Source of the DNA: Erythroxylum novogranatense
Lineage: Eukaryota; Streptophyta; Magnoliopsida; Malpighiales; Erythroxylaceae
Assembly (NCBI GenBank): GCA_029891385.1
Contig: CM057228.1
Span: 52,353,783-52,417,782 of the forward strand
DNA: 64,000 nucleotides
Reading direction: 5' to 3'
Shown: positions 59,552-64,000 of the stretch, one piece after another
Numbering within the stretch: position 1 is the stretch's first letter
Layout: each line of letters begins with the position of its first letter
Notes under the pieces: generated by a model
What the model saw: the letters and a program-made list of their open reading frames with translations, nothing else
Database searches by the model: none
What the model was told of the DNA's origin: nothing
Program-made: the position numbers and the translations under genes

Positions 59552-60808
59552 CCTCTCGAGTCATTGCAAACACTCTGGCAGTTGCTTGCCCTGGATCTGT
59601 CTCGAAGGTGAGCTCTCTAGGTGCACCAGAGCTACCCACTTCAACATGCCACCTTCATCCCCCACTGCTCTCGCTCTTCCCGGAAGCTTGCATCTGTGAT
59701 CCTCTCTTCTATCCGGTTTAGGACACTCGTCTGCTATGTGTCCTTTCGCCCACAATGAAGCATGCTCCTGTCAATCACGACATTCTCCTCATGGAGAAAC
59801 CCACAGTGCTCACATTTGGGAAGAGGTGGCCTCTCCCCATCACCTCTTCTATCGCCACCCACCGCTGAAGTTTGGTGAGAAGCAGAGGAGTCCTCATAGG
59901 TCCGGGTCGGCTTCCACCATCGCCTCTCCTCGATCGCGGAAAGCCTCGCCACTTCTCTCGTGCATAAGTACCACCTCCCTCTTAAACCGCTCTCTTCCTT
60001 TCTTTTCCGTTAACCACACTCTTAATGTTCTCGATGTTCTCAACTCTCAACGCCGCTTCAACCAAATTGTTGAAAGTCGCCAAAGTTTCTGACTACCACC
60101 TTCTCTCGATAGATAGTGCAGTTCGACTAAACTCACTGCGGACTTAAGGCTTCATTGAACATCATCTCTAAGCATACTCGATAATCGAGTAAATCGGCGC
60201 TCATATTCCGTGAATATCATCTCCTCTGGGTGAGACTCGAAACTCCCTCCGCTTCATTGAATGTACACTTCAGACAGATACTTCTTCCTATAATGACCAG
60301 AAGTCTTCCCATGTCAACCCTACCGACTTCAGCTGACTCCCCGGCACACACTCCCACCAGTGCAAGGCATCTCCCTAGAGCAGACTGGCAGCATAAACCA
60401 CTCTCTCATCATCCTCGCACTCCATCTGATCCAAAACCCTCTCGGTCTTCCTCAACCGGTCTCGACTTCCTCAGATCTGTGGTCTGTAGAAGTCCACCGC
60501 CTGCTTTCTCGACTTGTCAAACTGTCTCCCTTCTTAACTGGGGCGAACTAGAAACACAGGGCATTTGTCCCATGCTGAACAAAGGCTTGGGTAAATGCCT
60601 GGAACAATCTTGGGTCTAAAGCATGCACTTGCTCGGACCGACTAGCGATCTGCGTCTGAGATCGGAGGGGCTCACTATTCTGCCCTAGAGAAGCCTCAGC
60701 TGGGGCCACTCCCGGGGCTACGGACTCATCCGTGCTCTCCTCTCTCAGTGGAGAGTCAGGTGCAATTGAACATTGCAGAACTCCTTGTGTCCTTCTACGA
60801 GGTGGCAT
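59552..60808 (-). pseudogene. gag: gag of element G, frameshifted
   Basis: Starts at the ATG ending at 60808 (MPPRRRTQGVLQ), parallel to element A's gag start, 178 bp from the PBS. The first frame runs 86 codons and shifts near 60560. Capsid pieces follow in changing frames. The zinc knuckle region is at 59723-59762, where two single-base losses split C-L-H-C-G from G-H-I-A-D-E-C. Proline-rich text leads into the protease frame. The gag is dead as read, although the LTRs are still very similar. Confidence 0.8.
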
Positions 60809-60985
60809 CTTACTCCTTCAATGAAAATATTTATGATTAGCTAAACTTCTTTTTAATCTTAGTTCCTATATGTATGCATGAGATGCATGTCACTTAATGC
60901 AAACCATCAATTCATAATGCAACATTTAATCACATAACAAAACAATTTCCCTACTATGCATCCTAAGCCTAGGAATGAAACCTAA
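60809..60985 (-). other. Leader of element G
   Basis: Short non-coding stretch between PBS and gag, similar to the leader of element A (1250-1406). Confidence 0.6.
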
Positions 60986-60997
60986 GCTCTGATACCA
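60986..60997 (-). promoter_or_regulatory. Primer-binding site of element G
   Basis: Sense TGGTATCAGAGC, five bases inside the LTR edge. Confidence 0.95.
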
Positions 60998-62474
60998 AAC
61001 AATGTTGGACCCCGTCTCCGAGGCAAAACATTCGGAACACACAAGCATAGCAGGCCCAAAACCGACCACACACTGACCACAAATTTGGGGAAAACTTCCA
61101 AATAAAAAATATCCAGATCGGCTTCCTAAGGAAATTTATTCCTCACGGTCTAACGGTTCTAACGCCACTGAAAACGCTCAATTCGGATCAGGAATGAAAA
61201 CGTTATAACCAAAATAGTCAAACTGAACAACTTACTGACATCGCGTCAAAATTTGAAAACCTTAGAGGCTAGCTTGCTGATTGGTTCCTTCATAAAACTT
61301 GTAGGTCTATGTCTCTAGTTTAATTTAAAACAAGAATCGTCTCAATCGGAGCTCTATAACTCAAAATATTTCAAATTTAGAGAAGTATATTCAGACTTTG
61401 ACAACCGATCGTCACACTTTGTTTCAAACCGCCTTTTTAAATTTAAAAGCAAAACTGATAAATCAGGCGTAGAAATGTAGAAAAATGTCTTAGAAATCTA
61501 TCACTTCAAAAATAGGGTCAATCGGAGGTCTACGCGAAAAGTTATGGCCAAAAGAAGGAAGAAGGGTCGATAAACAGGAGCAGACGATAAAATTGAGACG
61601 CAAAAGTCAACTGAGACGCAAAAAGTCAACTGAGACGCAAAAAGTCAACTGAAACGCAAAAGTCAACTAAGACGTAAAAAGTCAACTGAGACGCAAAAGT
61701 TAACTGAAACGCAAAAAGTCAACTGAGATGCAAAAGTCAATCGAGGCCTTAAAAGTCAATCGAGACGAAAAGTCAACGAGACGCAAAACAAAGAGCTACG
61801 CCTCACTTCTCCCCATAACGTCTCTACTTAAAAGATGCATAACTTTCTACTTAGAACTCCAAATTAGACACGGTTTGATTCGTTGGAAAGCTAAGAGAAA
61901 AATCTACAACTTTCATGAAAATCACGGACTTAAACTTCAACCCTATAAGGGTCAAAGTTGACTCAAAACTTCAGCCCGAAATCGCCATTTAGACAAAGAC
62001 CGATCGACTCTAACAACTCACACTTTGCAATCAATGCCTCAAAAAAAGATCATTACACCTCATGAACAAGCTCTACAGCTCGTCTAACGCCTTCAACAAG
62101 TCTAAATGATCCTATTCAATCTAAGCAACCCAGAATTTGCAGCACTTCTACAGCAACTCAACAATTAAAAAGGCTCACACACATACCTTTTTCAAGGTCA
62201 CACACAGCTTGCAAATCAATATAAACACATGATGAAGAGAGTACTAGAGCTCTCATTCTCCTTTCAAATCATATAAGAGTTCAAGCATGGCTTTAATTAC
62301 ATATCAACATATCCATCAAAATCAAGTACAAAATACAAATATGAGATGCTCAATGATCGATATGCTTATAGAGCCATCCGAAAGCTAGTTACGAACTTAA
62401 TACAAAAGAGTCTAAGATTTCTTGGAGTTATGCCCGATGCCTTGCAAGGTTCTGCGCTCAACTAGAATTTGCAC

Positions 62475-63371
62475 CTGAGAAGGGAGAATGGTGTGAGCTA
62501 ACACGGATCAGTGGCTAACACCTCTATAGCCATCGAGTAATGAGCCACACAACACATAAAGAATTCGAAACATTTGCAGTCTATCATATAAAGCACAAAT
62601 AACTCAACTTCATCACATAAAGCATAACATTAGATCTTTTATCAATTAAAACACATAATATGCATCATCTACTCAAAAATGATGATATGCACACAATTGG
62701 CTCGAGAGTTCCATAAATACGACAGAAACCGAAGTTTACCGTAAACACGACGAGTCTATTTTTCGAATCTCGTAAGCCTCAGGCAGGCAGCCGAGAGAAG
62801 GCTAGGGGGGTCAACGTGCACGTGACTATCGAAGTAGGTTCTCTCTTGCCCAATCACAACCAATTTATGCTCACACATTATGGCACAAGCGTAGCATTTT
62901 ATGCTTCTTTCATTCTATCAAATCATCATAGTTCCTTTCTTTTTCTTACAAACCAAATGAAAACACTTTCAATATACACACCATTTAACAAAGATAGCAC
63001 GCATAGGGCTTTTGCCCATTACACAACAACTAAAAAAATGTTACCCACCTATTGTCGGAATCCGAAGTCAAGATCGCCCTTCCTCTTTGTCTTGAGTGGG
63101 GTTCTCTTGAGTTCCTTCAATCAAAACATACTTCATTTACTAAATACATTCCAAAGGGAAAGTCATAGCATTCATAAAATCATGTAAAGGTAAAATAAAC
63201 TTTAGACCTAACCGACCCATAAGCCATCTATGCTAGAATAACCAAAACTCTAACTTAGAAATCCCAAAAATCCATAGATCTACCCTTTTCTTCTATCTTT
63301 CTTCAATCTCTACACAAACCCTAACTTCCATTTCCTTTTTCAAACCCAACACAAACAAAGATAGAACTTAC
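62475..63371 (-). other. Putative intron in the 5' LTR of G
   Basis: Donor GAG|GTAAGTTC at 63371 and acceptor CATTCTCCCTTCTCAG|GTGC at 62475. This is the copy that would be transcribed as leader RNA. Confidence 0.5.
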
Positions 63372-63538
63372 CTCACACAAGAAGTTTTTCTCTTCTTTCT
63401 TCCTCTTTCACACCTCCAACGGCTCTCCTTCCTCTTGGCCAAAAGCTCCTTCTTTCTTCCTATCTCACGATTTTGCTTTCTCTTCTTTCCTTCCTTTTCT
63501 TTTCTCTACGACACTTGCTTCCTACTCTTCCTTTAATT

Positions 63539-63547
63539 CCTTTTATA
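63539..63547 (-). promoter_or_regulatory. TATA box, 5' LTR of G
   Basis: Sense TATAAAAGG, identical to the left LTR. Confidence 0.65.
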
Positions 63548-63888
63548 TCTCAACTTAAAGCCCTACCTCAAAACTATGTAGTTTTGATACTCCTTTAAGC
63601 TCTCTTGCATTTCCTTTTGGGCTCCCCTTCCTCCCAAGCCCACTATACATTAAAGATCATTCTTTCTAACAAACCTTTATTTGTCTCATTTGACTCTACA
63701 CTTCAAGCTCACTTCCAATAAATCCAATCATACTAACTAATCCCAAGGCTCAACGTAGTCTATATATATCTATACACACATAATTGAAACAATTAAAGAA
63801 AAATAAAGAATAAGTCGAGTAAATCGATAAATCAATAAATAAATAAATAAAATAAATAAATAAAAAATTTTCGGGGCCCAACAGCTAA

Positions 63889-64000
63889 GGCACGATCATG
63901 ACCCACTAATTCCAGCAATATATATAAGTGATTTCTCATCACTTAAATATTAAGATCAATAGCTAGGGATTCCAGAAACATTCTGGACCTTTAGAGGGAG
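63889..64000 (+). mobile_element. 3' LTR of copia H, continued
   Basis: Continues the sequence broken at 53228 and matches 47234-47346, including TATATAAG and ATTCTGGACCTTTAGAGGGAG. It runs off the window. Confidence 0.85.

Larger units (their letters stand above)
61003..63883 (-). mobile_element. 5' LTR of element G
   Basis: Same order of parts as the left LTR: module 61260-61375, array 61595-61790, reverse module about 61838-61925, acceptor 62475, intron block near 62780-62800, donor 63371, TATA 63539-63547. The two LTRs differ by scattered substitutions and mainly by the array. Confidence 0.95.
53229..63888 (-). mobile_element. Element G, complete gypsy chromovirus (Tekay/Del-like)
   Basis: LTRs 53234-56123 and 61003-63883 (2890 and 2881 bp) start TGTTGGACCCC and end GGGGCCCAACA. 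The flanks are GCTAA at 53229-53233 and GCTAA at 63884-63888, a perfect 5-bp target duplication. PBS, gag, protease, RT, RNase H, integrase, chromodomain and polypurine tract all follow in order on the minus strand. The LTRs are close to identical, so this is the youngest clear insertion here, but gag and pol already carry frameshifts and stops. It sits in the 3' LTR of copia H. Confidence 0.95.

Noticed and set aside
62816..63187. 123-codon plus-strand open frame
   Set aside because: Antisense to the G LTR intron region; the left LTR copy has only a shorter frame.

Overview
The window looks like nuclear DNA of a flowering plant with a large, repeat-rich genome. It is AT-rich, I find no host protein gene, rRNA or tRNA, and almost all of it can be assigned to LTR retrotransposons nested in one another. 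The species cannot be named from this sequence. Most elements are Ty3/gypsy. The two that keep coding sequence (B and G) have a C-terminal chromodomain-like segment after the integrase, as in plant chromoviruses of the Tekay/Del type. One element is Ty1/copia.

Layout, left to right. 1-3617: 5' part of a minus-strand gypsy element (A): broken gag, primer-binding site (PBS), 5' LTR. 3618-7220: LTR truncated on the left (LTR2). 7221-7744: LTR-derived scrap with a tandem duplication. 7745-20845: minus-strand element D, with very long LTRs (4.4 and 5.5 kb) and a non-coding 3.2-kb interior, so a LARD-like non-autonomous element. 20846-23792: another truncated LTR. 23901-26741: solo LTR (E) with a perfect 5-bp target-site duplication (TSD). 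26747-28413: non-coding 3' interior of a plus-strand element F. 28414-32338: its 3' LTR. 31955-32619: a perfect 267-bp inverted repeat, which joins directly to 32616-44058, a plus-strand gypsy element B whose gag and pol are riddled with small indels. 44061-44902: a second copy of the end of the F LTR. 44949-46160: unassigned. 46161-53233: copia element H (3' interior, LTR, PBS, leader, gag, protease). 53229-63888: complete gypsy element G on the minus strand with 5-bp TSDs, inserted into the 3' LTR of H, which resumes at 63889.

Three patterns run across unrelated elements and are the main result. (1) Nearly every LTR, gypsy and copia alike, has a well-formed splice donor downstream of its promoter region and a pyrimidine tract plus CAG acceptor further on, so the leader RNA may be spliced inside the LTR. 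(2) The gypsy LTRs share a roughly 100-bp non-coding module, present many times and on both strands. (3) Each LTR family carries its own short-period, often CpG-rich or palindromic array, usually between modules facing opposite ways. In D the module has expanded into a ~188-bp satellite-like array with different copy number in the two LTRs. Everything was read by eye, so LTR edges are accurate to the base only where a terminal motif or TSD is named.
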